Of a stretch of 15,748 nt of DNA, positions 1-6,998 are shown one piece after another. How positions within the stretch are numbered: position 1 is the stretch's first letter; the number at the start of each line of letters is the position of its first letter. The notes beneath the pieces are model-generated. The model did not search any database. It saw only the letters and a program-made list of their open reading frames with translations, and was not told the origin of the DNA. Made by a program: the position numbers and the translations under genes. Source of the stretch: an uncultured Pseudorhodobacter sp. (GTDB lineage Bacteria > Pseudomonadota > Alphaproteobacteria > Rhodobacterales > Rhodobacteraceae); assembly GCA_937910975.1 (NCBI GenBank), contig CALEMZ010000231.1, forward strand, positions 1 through 15,748, in the 5' to 3' direction.

Positions 1-1
1 G

Positions 2-178
2 CTGATCTCCGCGCAAAAAGATCATGCCGCAATGTTGTTTGACATTTCCGCCCGCGCCATTGCCGCCTTGCCGCCTGCAACGCGGGAGGTTTTGGGCCTT
101 CGTGGCTTGGTTCGACTGCCTGCCGCATCCTATTTATCCGTCGCCAACCCGCCGCCGCCACACCAAAACGGCCAATAG
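2..178 (+). CDS. Probable C-terminal end of an upstream gene, unidentified (partial)
   Basis: An open frame enters from the left edge and stops at TAG 176-178, giving 58 codons. The translation has a protein-like, Ala/Leu/Arg-rich composition, including the stretch LFDISARAIAALPPATREVL and a proline-rich tail ending PPPPHQNGQ. The competing frame at 24-296 reads as a Pro/Arg/Thr-rich shadow and is less credible. I do not recognise the family. No start is visible because it lies outside the window. The gene is on the same strand as the transport operon and ends 110 bp before it, so it could be its regulator or an unrelated neighbour. The evidence is only reading-frame quality. Confidence 0.4.
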   Translation: MISAQKDHAAMLFDISARAIAALPPATREVLGLRGLVRLPAASYLSVANPPPPHQNGQ

Positions 179-222
179 CTTTGTGCAATTCAGGCATTTG
201 ACGCCACGGATTGCCACAAAGC
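178..222. promoter_or_regulatory. Imperfect inverted repeat upstream of the transport operon
   Basis: GCTTTGTGCAAT (178-189) is mirrored by ATTGCCACAAAGC (210-222), whose reverse complement is GCTTTGTGGCAAT. That is a 12-base match with one extra base, separated by about 20 bp. It lies in the only non-coding gap before the ABC operon and could be an operator. No convincing -35/-10 pair was found beside it. A regulatory role is inference. Confidence 0.25.
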
Positions 223-288
223 CCGTTGCAAAGATGCCAATTATACCCCCTACTTTGCCGCGAACGCCAACCAACCCAGTGAGCCTAC

Positions 289-1095
289 GTGACTGAAAAT
301 ACCCACCCCCTAGCACCGCAACCGGATGACAGCGCAATACCTGTCATCGAAATCCGGGACCTGCACAAAAGCTACGGCAATCTCGAAGTGCTCAAGGGCA
401 TTGATATGGTGGCACCCAAAGGCCATGTGATTTCCCTGATCGGCTCGTCCGGCTCGGGCAAATCCACGCTTTTGCGCTGCTGCAATCTGCTTGAAGACAG
501 CCAGCAAGGCGTGATCAAGTTTGAAGGCGAGGCCGTGCATTGGCGTGGCGAAGGGTTGAACCGCCACCCCGCAGATCGCGCGCAGGTCACGCGGATACGC
601 ACCAATCTGTCCATGGTGTTTCAGCAGTTCAACCTGTGGTCCCATATGACGATTTTGCAAAACGTCATGGAGGCCCCTGTCACAGTCCTAAAGCGCGATC
701 CGGCCGAGGTTGAAGAGCGGGCGCGGCACTATCTGGACAAGGTGGGCATTGGCGACAAGGCGGATGCCTGGCCTGCGATGTTGTCGGGTGGCCAGCAACA
801 ACGCGCAGCCATCGCACGCGCGCTGTGCATGGAACCGCGCGCCTTGCTCTTTGATGAACCAACCTCGGCGCTGGACCCGGAGCTGGAGCAAGAAGTGGTC
901 AGGGTTATCAAAGCCCTGGCCGAAGAAGGGCGCACGATGCTGCTGGTCACGCATGATATGCGGCTGGCGGCGGATGTGTCTGACCACGTGGTTTTCCTGC
1001 ACCAAGGCAAGACCGAAGAAGAAGGTCCGCCCAGCGACCTGTTCGGAAACCCGCAAACGGAACGTTTGCGTGGCTTCCTTTCCGCTGGCGGCTGA
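289..1095 (+). CDS. Polar amino-acid ABC transporter, ATP-binding subunit (HisP/ArtP/OccP type)
   Basis: This is the cytoplasmic ATPase that powers the permease pair encoded downstream. The 268-residue protein carries a Walker A motif (GSSGSGKST, residues 52-60), a Q-loop in VFQQFN (about 112), the ABC signature LSGGQQQR (165-172), Walker B with catalytic Glu in LLFDEP (186-191), a D-loop SALD and the switch His (LVTHD, H222). The phrase FQQFNLWSHMT is typical of the HisP/GlnQ subfamily. The start is GTG at 289, preceded at about 5 bp by a weak AGTGAG; this leaves an 18-residue N-terminal extension before the conserved domain. It is first in a five-gene plus-strand operon, 42 bp before the binding-protein gene. 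The family assignment is firm. The substrate cannot be read from the ATPase. Confidence 0.95.
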   Translation: MTENTHPLAPQPDDSAIPVIEIRDLHKSYGNLEVLKGIDMVAPKGHVISLIGSSGSGKSTLLRCCNLLEDSQQGVIKFEGEAVHWRGEGLNRHPADRAQVTRIRTNLSMVFQQFNLWSHMTILQNVMEAPVTVLKRDPAEVEERARHYLDKVGIGDKADAWPAMLSGGQQQRAAIARALCMEPRALLFDEPTSALDPELEQEVVRVIKALAEEGRTMLLVTHDMRLAADVSDHVVFLHQGKTEEEGPPSDLFGNPQTERLRGFLSAGG

Positions 1096-1126
1096 GGCAC
1101 AAAGATAACATCAAAGCTTTACGATA

Positions 1127-1131
1127 GGGAG
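1127..1131 (+). promoter_or_regulatory. Shine-Dalgarno of the binding-protein gene
   Basis: GGGAG at 1127-1131 sits 6 bp before ATG 1138. It is one of the clearer ribosome binding sites of this operon, in keeping with the high demand for a periplasmic binding protein, and it fixes the start. Confidence 0.7.
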
Positions 1132-1137
1132 ATTCCA

Positions 1138-1860
1138 ATGAAAAAGCTGATCTTGACGACCGCGCTTCTGGCGCTGACTGCTGGCGCTTCGCTGGCACAA
1201 ACCGTCCGTATGGGGACCGAGGGTGCCTACCCTCCCTATAACTTCATCAACGACGCGGGCGAAGTTGACGGGTTTGAGCGTGAGCTTGGCGACAAGCTGT
1301 GCGAAATGGCGCAACTGACCTGTGAATGGGTGACGACTGATTGGGATGGCATCATCCCCAACCTTCAGTCCGGCAACTATGACACGATCATCGCGGGCAT
1401 GAGCATCACCGACGAGCGTGATAAAGTGATCGATTTCACCCAAAACTACATCCCGCCGGCATCCTCTGCCTATATGGCGCTGGACGCGGGTGCAGATGTC
1501 AAAGGCGGCGTGATTGCGGCGCAGACTGGCACGATTCAGGCGGGCTATGTCGCTGAAAATGGCGCTACGCTGGTCGAATTCGCAACCCCGGATGAAACCG
1601 TGGCCGCAGTGCGCAATGGCGAAGCAGATGCCGTGTTTGCCGACAAAGACTACCTTGCCCCGATCCTGGCGGAGTCGGGCGGCCAGTTCGTCTGGGCCGG
1701 TGAAGAGGTGCAGCTTGGTGGCGGCGTTGGCATGGGCCTGCGCGAATCCGACACCGAGCTGAAAGCAAAGTTCGATGCGGGCATCACAGCCATGAAGGCT
1801 GATGGCTCGCTCAATGCGCTGATCAAGAAGTGGTTCGGCGACGCTGTCGCACTTTTCTGA
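1138..1860 (+). CDS. Periplasmic amino-acid/amine-binding protein of the ABC transporter (SBP_bac_3)
   Basis: This is the soluble receptor of the importer, exported to the periplasm. The 240-residue precursor has a classical signal peptide: MKK basic start, hydrophobic core, SLA box, cleavage after A20. The mature part has the family hallmarks: GTEGAYPPYNF near the N-terminus, DWDGIIPNLQSGNYD (68-82) and MSITDERDKVIDF (88-100), where R94 matches the HisJ/LAO arginine that binds the ligand alpha-carboxylate. GTIQAGY (131-137) and the acidic residue in VFADKD (D169) fit the other ligand contacts. C55 and C62 match the HisJ disulfide. These retained residues suggest a ligand with an alpha-amino-acid head group, though the neighbouring genes point to amine metabolism. 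A long hairpin follows the stop. The family is firm; the ligand is inferred. Confidence 0.94.
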   Translation: MKKLILTTALLALTAGASLAQTVRMGTEGAYPPYNFINDAGEVDGFERELGDKLCEMAQLTCEWVTTDWDGIIPNLQSGNYDTIIAGMSITDERDKVIDFTQNYIPPASSAYMALDAGADVKGGVIAAQTGTIQAGYVAENGATLVEFATPDETVAAVRNGEADAVFADKDYLAPILAESGGQFVWAGEEVQLGGGVGMGLRESDTELKAKFDAGITAMKADGSLNALIKKWFGDAVALF

Positions 1861-1873
1861 TTGCCCTGAAAGA

Positions 1874-1912
1874 GGCAGCGCGACCTTCCCCGCGGGGAAG
1901 GTACGCGCTGCC
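1874..1912 (+). other. Strong intercistronic stem-loop between binding-protein and permease genes
   Basis: GGCAGCGCG plus ACCTTCCCC (1874-1891) pairs with GGGGAAGGT (1894-1902) and CGCGCTGCC (1904-1912). This gives an 18-bp, mostly GC stem with one bulged A (1903) and a minimal loop. No T-run follows, so it is not a canonical Rho-independent terminator. The position, 13 bp after the binding-protein stop and 14 bp before the permease start, is where binding-protein operons often carry an RNA-stabilising or attenuating hairpin that keeps receptor above permease. The structure is read directly; the role is inferred. Confidence 0.8.
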
Positions 1913-1926
1913 TAAACCGGATCATC

Positions 1927-2808
1927 ATGTTTTCATCTTGTGCCGCCCCTGACACGCTTCAAGGCCTTAGCTGGCTTTTGTGCTACCTGACCACGGGCAA
2001 GCATATTGATTTCTATTGGTCTTTTCTGACGGTGCTCACGCTGCTGGCGGTGACGGCCCCAACCGCGCTGGCCTTTGGTTTTGGCGGCGCGATGATGGCC
2101 CGCTCACAATATTTGGCGCTGCGGATAATTGGCAAAGGCTATACCGCCATGGTGCGCGGCATACCCGATATTGTATTTTTCCTGTTTTTCGTCATTGCCC
2201 TGGATCAGGGTATTGAATGGTTTATGCATCAGGTCCGCTGCCCGGATTGGACTGACCCCATTCGAAATGGACTGGAATTCCGGGTCTGCCCCGAGGCAAA
2301 AGTGCCGAACAACTCTGCAGCCCAGCTTTGGCATTCGGTCTATGGCTTTGTACTGGCCGTGATTACATTTGCATTGGTGTTTGGTGCCTTTGCCGCCAAC
2401 GTGCTTTATGGCGCGATGCAGGCGGTGCCACGTGAACAGCTGGAAACGGCAGAGGCTTATGGAATGAGCCACGGCCAGGTGTTTCGTCGGGTTCTTGTGC
2501 CGCAGATGTGGGTCTTTGCCCTGCCCGGCCTATCGAACCTGTGGATGATCTTGATAAAGGCTACTCCTTTGCTGTTCCTTTTGGGCGTGCAAGACATCGT
2601 CTATTGGGCGCGAGAGTTGGGCGGATCAAAAACCAGCGCCTATGCCTATCCGCACCCCGATTGGCGGCTGTATTACTTCTTGTTCCTGATGGTATTTTAC
2701 CTCGCCATGACCAAGGTTTCCGAGGTGGTTCTGGCCCGCGTGCAAAATCGCCTGAGCCTTGGGCAGGCCACTGCCGCCGGTGAAGCCCAACGAAGGGCCG
2801 CCGTATGA
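1927..2808 (+). CDS. Polar amino-acid ABC transporter permease 1 (HisM/HisQ type)
   Basis: This inner-membrane permease half has 293 residues. Hydrophobic segments lie at about 31-56, 78-98, 138-160, 195-220 and 247-268. The cytoplasmic EAA loop (ETAEAYGMSHGQ, then FRRVLVP, residues 173-192), which docks on the ATPase, is well conserved. The loop between segments 2 and 3 is fairly long (about 98-136) and holds two cysteines, C105 and C121. By family topology this loop should be periplasmic, so a disulfide is possible. ATG 1927 follows the intercistronic hairpin, with only a weak ribosome binding site. The stop overlaps the next start as ATGA (2805-2808), indicating translational coupling with permease 2. 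Confidence 0.93.
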   Translation: MFSSCAAPDTLQGLSWLLCYLTTGKHIDFYWSFLTVLTLLAVTAPTALAFGFGGAMMARSQYLALRIIGKGYTAMVRGIPDIVFFLFFVIALDQGIEWFMHQVRCPDWTDPIRNGLEFRVCPEAKVPNNSAAQLWHSVYGFVLAVITFALVFGAFAANVLYGAMQAVPREQLETAEAYGMSHGQVFRRVLVPQMWVFALPGLSNLWMILIKATPLLFLLGVQDIVYWARELGGSKTSAYAYPHPDWRLYYFLFLMVFYLAMTKVSEVVLARVQNRLSLGQATAAGEAQRRAAV

Positions 2809-3632
2809 GTTGCCTTCAAACCGTCGCAGATTATGGCCTGCGCTCAATGGGTTATGGCGAGAGGTTATTGCCTAAGACCGATTTCACCCTGTGCCAACAG
2901 TTTACGCTGATCGGCTCTGGCATGTTGTGGAACATCTATTTCGGCGTGCTGGCGCTGATGTTCGGCTTTTTACTGGCCAATGTGATTGCGCTGGCGAAGG
3001 CCTCGCGTTTTGCCCTTGCCCGCAAACCGGCGGAATGGTTCATCTTCATCTTTCGTGGCTCGCCCTTGTTCATCCAGTTTTTTCTGGCCTATGAGGCGTT
3101 GGTGTTATTGCCGCGCAACGGGATCGAGATTTTCGGAATGACCGCCGAGGTCAGTTGGCTGTCGCGGGCTTGGGCCGGGGCGCTGCTCGTGCTCTTTCTC
3201 AACACTGCCGCTTATACGGCCGAGATATTTTACGGCGCGTTGCGCTCAATCCCGAAGGGCGATCTGGAAGCGGCGGATGCTTATGGCATTTCCGGCTGGT
3301 CTAAATTCGCGCGGGTGCAATGGCCAACCATGCTGCGGCTGGCTTGGCCTGCCTATACCAATGAAGCGATCTTTTTGTTTCACGCTACCACGCTGGTGTT
3401 CTTTTCGGGCTTCCCCGCCTTTCGGCAAGAGGGGGATGCGCTGTATTACGCCAGCTATTTCGTGGACAAAACCTTCAACCCCTTCGTCCCCTATCCCATC
3501 GTCGCCTTCTATTTCATCCTGTTGACGCTGGCACTGATAGGGATATTTGGAATCGTCAATCGGCGGCTTAATCGACATTTGCCGTCCAACTCGCGGAGCA
3601 AATTGAAATTTCGCCCGCAAATTATCAGGTGA
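2805..3632 (+). CDS. Polar amino-acid ABC transporter permease 2 (HisQ/HisM type)
   Basis: This is the second membrane half of the importer, 275 residues. Hydrophobic segments lie at about 40-65, 77-102, 121-142, 185-203 and 233-255. FRGSPLFIQFFL (83-94) and the EAA loop (LEAADAYGISGW, then FARVQWP, residues 154-174) are typical of His/Arg/octopine permeases. Its start ATG overlaps the stop of permease 1 (ATGA). The tail after the last segment is basic (SRSKLKFRPQ), consistent with a cytoplasmic C-terminus. The ligase gene starts 3 bp after its stop, so transport and gamma-glutamylation are very probably expressed from one transcript. Confidence 0.93.
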   Translation: MSCLQTVADYGLRSMGYGERLLPKTDFTLCQQFTLIGSGMLWNIYFGVLALMFGFLLANVIALAKASRFALARKPAEWFIFIFRGSPLFIQFFLAYEALVLLPRNGIEIFGMTAEVSWLSRAWAGALLVLFLNTAAYTAEIFYGALRSIPKGDLEAADAYGISGWSKFARVQWPTMLRLAWPAYTNEAIFLFHATTLVFFSGFPAFRQEGDALYYASYFVDKTFNPFVPYPIVAFYFILLTLALIGIFGIVNRRLNRHLPSNSRSKLKFRPQIIR

Positions 3633-3635
3633 CTT

Positions 3636-4973
3636 ATGAAAGACTGGCTGAGGAAACATCACGAAGTTCGCACAATCCGTGTGGCTGCGGCGGACCTCAA
3701 TGGACAGGCACGCGGCAAGCGTATTCCCGCGCGTTATGCAGATAAAGCGGTAAAGGACGGGACGCGGTTCCCGTTTTCCGTGCTCAACCTTGATATTTGG
3801 GGCGAAGATATCGACGACAGCCCCTTGGTCTTTGAACAAGGCGACCAGGACGGCGTGTTGAAGCCGACCGAGCGCGGCTTCATGCCGATGCCTTGGTTGG
3901 AGGCACCGACCGCCTTGCTGCCGATCTGGATGTTCCGTGAAAACGGGCAGCCTTATGATGGCGACCCACGGCAGGCTTTGGCCGCAGTCGTGGCACGTTA
4001 CAAGGCACGCGGATTGACCCCGGTTTGCGCGATGGAGCTGGAATTCTTTCTGATCGATGACAGCGGCAAGAAGATGCAGGTTCCCGCCTCGCCCCGTTCG
4101 GGCAAGCGGCGCAAGGCGGCAGAGACGCTGTCTATCCGGGCGCTGGATGCGTTCGATACGTTCTTTACCGATCTGTATGATGCCTGCGAAGCGATGGATA
4201 TTCCGGCCGACACCTCCACCTCTGAAACCGGGCTGGGGCAGTTTGAGGTCAACCTGATGCATTGTGATGATGCGTTGCGGGCTGCGGATGATGCGTGGTT
4301 GTTCAAGATGTTGGTCAAGGGACTGGCGCGGCGGCATGGGTTTGCAGCCTCGTTCATGGCCAAACCTTACCCGGAGTATTCGGGATCGGGGCTGCACACG
4401 CATTTCTCGATCTTGGATGAGAAAGGTGAGAACATTTTCGATTCCGGCGGGCCGAAGGGAACGACGGTGCTGCGGCATGCGGTGGCTGGCTGTCTGGACG
4501 CGATGAACGACTCAACGCTGCTCTTTGCACCACATGGCAACTCATATGAGCGGCTGGTGCCTGATGCCCATGCCCCGGTTGCAATTTGTTGGGGCTATGA
4601 AAACCGGACAGCCGCGATCCGTATTCCGGCGGGAAGTGCAGCGGCGCGGCGGATTGAGCATCGGGTTGCGGGGGCAGATGTGAACCCCTATCTGATGCTG
4701 GCCGTTATTCTGGGCGCGGCGCTGAACGGAATCGAAGACGAGGTAGAGCCACCTCCGCCGATCACTGGCAATGCCTATTCGCAGACCGGGCTAAAACAGA
4801 TCCCGACCGAGTGGGGTGCCGCGATTGATGCCTTTGAAAAATCCAGCATCATGCCCCGGATTTTCAGCCGCGAACTGATCCGGAACTTTACGCTCACCAA
4901 GCGGCAAGAGATCCATTATCTGGCCGAGTTGAGCCGCGAGGAACAACTGGAACTGTATCTCGATACGGTGTGA
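3636..4973 (+). CDS. Glutamine-synthetase-like ligase 1 (gamma-glutamylpolyamine synthetase family)
   Basis: The family joins glutamate to ammonia or an amine at the cost of ATP. The 445-residue protein shows the type I GS catalytic layout: ELEFFL with metal ligands E134 and E136, SETGLGQFEVNL with E197 and E204, GSGLHTHFS with H254, NSYERLVP (302-309) and ENRTAAIRIP (322-331) with phosphate/glutamate-contacting arginines, and RIEHRVAGADVNPYL with E341. It lacks the tyrosine adenylylation region expected of a housekeeping GlnA. The RAAxADLNGQARGKRIP-like N-terminus fits PuuA-type ligases. It starts 3 bp after permease 2, with AGGTGA as a modest ribosome binding site, and a terminator follows at once. 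A biosynthetic GS role is unlikely. The actual amine substrate (putrescine, another polyamine or monoamine, or an amino-acid-derived amine) is not determined by sequence. Confidence 0.9.
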   Translation: MKDWLRKHHEVRTIRVAAADLNGQARGKRIPARYADKAVKDGTRFPFSVLNLDIWGEDIDDSPLVFEQGDQDGVLKPTERGFMPMPWLEAPTALLPIWMFRENGQPYDGDPRQALAAVVARYKARGLTPVCAMELEFFLIDDSGKKMQVPASPRSGKRRKAAETLSIRALDAFDTFFTDLYDACEAMDIPADTSTSETGLGQFEVNLMHCDDALRAADDAWLFKMLVKGLARRHGFAASFMAKPYPEYSGSGLHTHFSILDEKGENIFDSGGPKGTTVLRHAVAGCLDAMNDSTLLFAPHGNSYERLVPDAHAPVAICWGYENRTAAIRIPAGSAAARRIEHRVAGADVNPYLMLAVILGAALNGIEDEVEPPPPITGNAYSQTGLKQIPTEWGAAIDAFEKSSIMPRIFSRELIRNFTLTKRQEIHYLAELSREEQLELYLDTV

Positions 4974-4980
4974 TCAGGCT

Positions 4981-5016
4981 GTCCGCGCGCGGCGGTACCC
5001 GCGCGCGGACGTTTTT
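4981..5016 (+). terminator. Rho-independent terminator of the transport/ligase operon
   Basis: GTCCGCGCGCGG (4981-4992) pairs perfectly with CCGCGCGCGGAC (4999-5010) around a 6-base loop (CGGTAC), followed by GTTTTT (5011-5016). It begins 8 bp after the ligase stop. This is a strong intrinsic terminator marking the operon end. Confidence 0.9.
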
Positions 5017-5151
5017 CTATCCGCTTGAAATGGAGCGGCTTTTAAACTTTTGCGCGCCAATCTTAACCTGCGCACGCGGGCGCGCGGTTGGTCAATGGCC
5101 GTTGCCCTTGCACAAAACGGGGGCGCGCCTTAGCTTGGCTTTCCCTTCCCC

Positions 5152-5784
5152 ATGACCGGCCAGCGCATGACCCCGATCCTTTATTCCTTTCGCCGCTGCC
5201 CCTATGCCATGCGGGCGCGACTGGCCGTCACCTCGTCCGGCGTGCGGGTGGAGTTGCGGGAGATATTGCTGCGCGACAAGCCCCCTGCGTTTCTGGCGGC
5301 CTCACCCAGCGGTACGGTGCCTTGTTTGGTTTGGGACGCGGGCGTGGTTGATGAAAGCCTTGACGTGATGCGTTGGGCCTTGAGGCAGGCCGACCCGGAG
5401 CGCTGGCTGGAGATGCCGGAAGCTGGCTGGTCGTGGATACGCCGTGCCGATGGGCCATTCAAGGCAGCCCTCGACCGCGTGAAATATGCCAGTCGCCACC
5501 CGGCAGCAGAGGTGGAGGCAGGGCGCGCAGTGGCGATTGGGTTTTTCACCGACCTGGAGGCGCAATTGGGGGAATGGATTTTTGACCACGCCAGCCTTGC
5601 CGATTTCGCGATTTTGCCCTTTGTCCGGCAATATGTCTTTATTGATAAGGCATGGTTTGACGCGCAGCCCTGGCCAAAGCTGCAAGGCTGGCTGGCGCGG
5701 TTTCTGGCCTCAGAGCGTTTTGGCGCGGTGATGGTGAAACATCCGGTTTGGGCCGAAGGTGACCCGCCGTTGATTATGGGGTGA
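5152..5784 (+). CDS. Glutathione S-transferase-like protein
   Basis: This is a cytosolic GST-fold protein of 210 residues. The N-terminal thioredoxin-like domain has a CPYA active-site motif (C16), as in Cys-type GSTs (omega, DHAR and GrxB-like), GTVPCLV with the cis-proline P57 (54-60) and DES (67-69), the usual gamma-glutamyl-contacting pair. The helical C-terminal domain contains SLADFAILPF (148-157), the conserved N-capping box with D151. Because of the Cys, thiol-transferase or deglutathionylation chemistry is more likely than conjugation. An alternative start is ATG 5167 (MTPILYSF), which would remove five residues; neither start has a good ribosome binding site. It stands alone after the operon terminator and is convergent with the DUF3775-type gene. 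No functional link to the amine genes can be shown. Confidence 0.87.
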   Translation: MTGQRMTPILYSFRRCPYAMRARLAVTSSGVRVELREILLRDKPPAFLAASPSGTVPCLVWDAGVVDESLDVMRWALRQADPERWLEMPEAGWSWIRRADGPFKAALDRVKYASRHPAAEVEAGRAVAIGFFTDLEAQLGEWIFDHASLADFAILPFVRQYVFIDKAWFDAQPWPKLQGWLARFLASERFGAVMVKHPVWAEGDPPLIMG

Positions 5785-5790
5785 GGCTTG

Positions 5791-5807
5791 GGGGGGCGAC
5801 GCCCCCC
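5791..5807. terminator. Short GC hairpin between convergent genes
   Basis: GGGGGGC (5791-5797) pairs with GCCCCCC (5801-5807) around a GAC loop, between the stops of the GST gene and the minus-strand DUF3775-type gene. There is no T-run on either side, so it may only be a weak or Rho-assisted terminator. The position supports a transcription-end role. Confidence 0.4.
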
Positions 5808-5832
5808 GATTACTGGCGCGGGGCTTGATGCC

Positions 5833-6150
5833 TCACAGCAAGTCTTCTTCCTCGCCATCGACATCAACGCCCAATGCATCCAGCCCGGCCTCAAGGTTTT
5901 CGGCCAGATGCGGCATGCCCATCAAATAGCTGGCGGTGGGGGTGGTTTTCTCGGTGCGCGCGGTCATCAGGGCCTCGGCGTAATCCTCAGCTTCGAAGCT
6001 GCCACGCCCGATCCATGCAATCGCGGTGAGATGGGCCTGTTCATCGTCATTAAGGTTTTCGATGAAGGCTGTGAGTTCCGCCGCGGCAACATGGCCCTCG
6101 CGGGCCTGAAAAATGACTTGGACGACTTTGCTTGGGCTGATCTCGATCAT
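5833..6150 (-). CDS. DUF3775-type small acidic protein, function unknown
   Basis: This is a 105-residue protein with no signal peptide or membrane segment. The phrases FIENLNDDEQAHLTAIAWIGRG and the following EAEDYAEALMTARTEKT match my memory of the DUF3775 family, common in Rhodobacteraceae. The C-terminus is strongly acidic (DVDGEEEDLL). The start ATG (6150-6148) has a good ribosome binding site, AGAGGA (complement of 6157-6162), 6 bp upstream. It is monocistronic on the minus strand, divergent from the amidotransferase operon and convergent with the GST gene. No function is known to me, and the neighbours do not assign one. Confidence 0.8.
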   Translation of the reverse strand: MIEISPSKVVQVIFQAREGHVAAAELTAFIENLNDDEQAHLTAIAWIGRGSFEAEDYAEALMTARTEKTTPTASYLMGMPHLAENLEAGLDALGVDVDGEEEDLL

Positions 6151-6296
6151 GGGGTATCCTCTTGGCTCTGACCCAGAGTGCGCCAGTCTGCGCGCCAGAG
6201 CAAGAGCCGAGGACAGTCTGATGACGCGGCTTTCCCCCCTTGCCGCGCCGTGGGGGTTGCGGCTAATCTGCGCAAATCAATGGAATAAGGTACATC

Positions 6297-6977
6297 ATGC
6301 TGATCGGCATTCTACAAACCGGCCAAGCGCCCGATAAACTCATAGGCGAAATGGGCGATTATCCTGAAATGTTTCAACGTCTTTTGGCGGGACATGGGTT
6401 CACGTTCAAGACATGGCGTGTGCTGGAGGGGGAGTTTCCGCCCGATGTGCATGCCGCAGATGGTTGGCTGATCACAGGTTCGCGCTTTGGGGCCTATGAA
6501 GACCATCCCTGGATCCCGCCGTTGGAGGACTTCATCCGCGCGTCCTATGCGGCGCATGTGCCGATGGTGGGGATTTGCTTTGGCCATCAGATCATCGCGC
6601 AGGCGATGGGTGGAAAGGTGGAGAAATATACCAAAGGCTGGGCCGTGGGGGCGACGGAATATGATTTCGGCGGCCGAAAAATAGTGCTGAACGCCTGGCA
6701 CCAGGACCAGGTGGTAAAGGTGCCAGAGGTAGCGGAAGTGATTGGAACGAATGAGTTTTGCGCGAGTGCCGCCCTGCTTTACGATGATCGGGCCTTCACG
6801 GTGCAAGCCCATCCGGAGTATGGCCCCGCGTTTCTGGATGGGTTGATGAGGGTGCGCGGCAAGGGCCTCGTGCCCGATGCGCTGATGGCGGCGGCGGCGG
6901 CGAAGCTCGGCGATCCGTTGGATAATACCAGTATGGCTGGCCAGATCGCCACCTTTTTCAAGCAGCCCAGAGGCTGA
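6297..6977 (+). CDS. Class I glutamine amidotransferase-fold hydrolase
   Basis: This 226-residue cytosolic protein is a stand-alone GATase-1 domain. It has the nucleophile elbow GICFGHQ (C94) and the second catalytic pair HPE (H172, E174), with the oxyanion-side ITGSRFGAYEDHPWI segment (59-73). It has no synthetase domain. ATG 6297 is preceded by an AAGG-like site. It heads an operon with a GS-like ligase (21 bp apart) and a PuuB-type oxidase. In the Puu pathway an amidotransferase-fold enzyme, PuuD, releases glutamate from gamma-glutamyl-GABA. This protein is shorter than PuuD and more GuaA-domain-like, so the same role is suggested by context, not by close similarity. Hydrolysis of another gamma-glutamyl compound, or supply of ammonia, is also possible. 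Confidence 0.85.
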   Translation: MLIGILQTGQAPDKLIGEMGDYPEMFQRLLAGHGFTFKTWRVLEGEFPPDVHAADGWLITGSRFGAYEDHPWIPPLEDFIRASYAAHVPMVGICFGHQIIAQAMGGKVEKYTKGWAVGATEYDFGGRKIVLNAWHQDQVVKVPEVAEVIGTNEFCASAALLYDDRAFTVQAHPEYGPAFLDGLMRVRGKGLVPDALMAAAAAKLGDPLDNTSMAGQIATFFKQPRG

Positions 6978-6987
6978 GAATTACCCC

Positions 6988-6993
6988 GGAGAA
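6988..6993 (+). promoter_or_regulatory. Shine-Dalgarno of ligase 2
   Basis: GGAGAA at 6988-6993 lies 5 bp before ATG 6999, within the 21-bp gap after the amidotransferase stop. It fixes the start and supports independent but operonic translation. Confidence 0.65.
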
Positions 6994-6998
6994 TTCCG

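Noticed and set aside
24..296. Open frame of 90 codons on the plus strand
   Set aside because: It overlaps the more protein-like frame 2-178 and the GTG start of the ABC ATPase; its Pro/Arg/Thr-rich translation looks like an out-of-frame shadow.
3246..4478. 410-codon open frame on the minus strand
   Set aside because: It is antisense to permease 2 and ligase 1, both of which have full catalytic or family motifs; its translation is a His/Arg/Gln-rich shadow with no motif.
5017..5151. Promoter or RNA element upstream of the GST gene
   Set aside because: Only a 5-bp hairpin (CCGCT/AGCGG) and GC-rich sequence are visible; no supported promoter or structured RNA.
4970..5155. Small frame of 61 codons after ligase 1
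   Set aside because: It runs straight through the strong terminator at 4981-5016 and has no ribosome binding site.
5202..5894. 230-codon open frame on the minus strand opposite the GST gene
   Set aside because: It crosses the GST stop, a GC hairpin and the end of the DUF3775-type gene; the plus-strand frame has the CPYA, cis-Pro and N-cap motifs.
6151..6296. Possible promoters and CAGAG/CTCTG repeats in the divergent gap before the amidotransferase operon
   Set aside because: No -35/-10 pair with acceptable spacing was found, and the repeats are short and imperfect.
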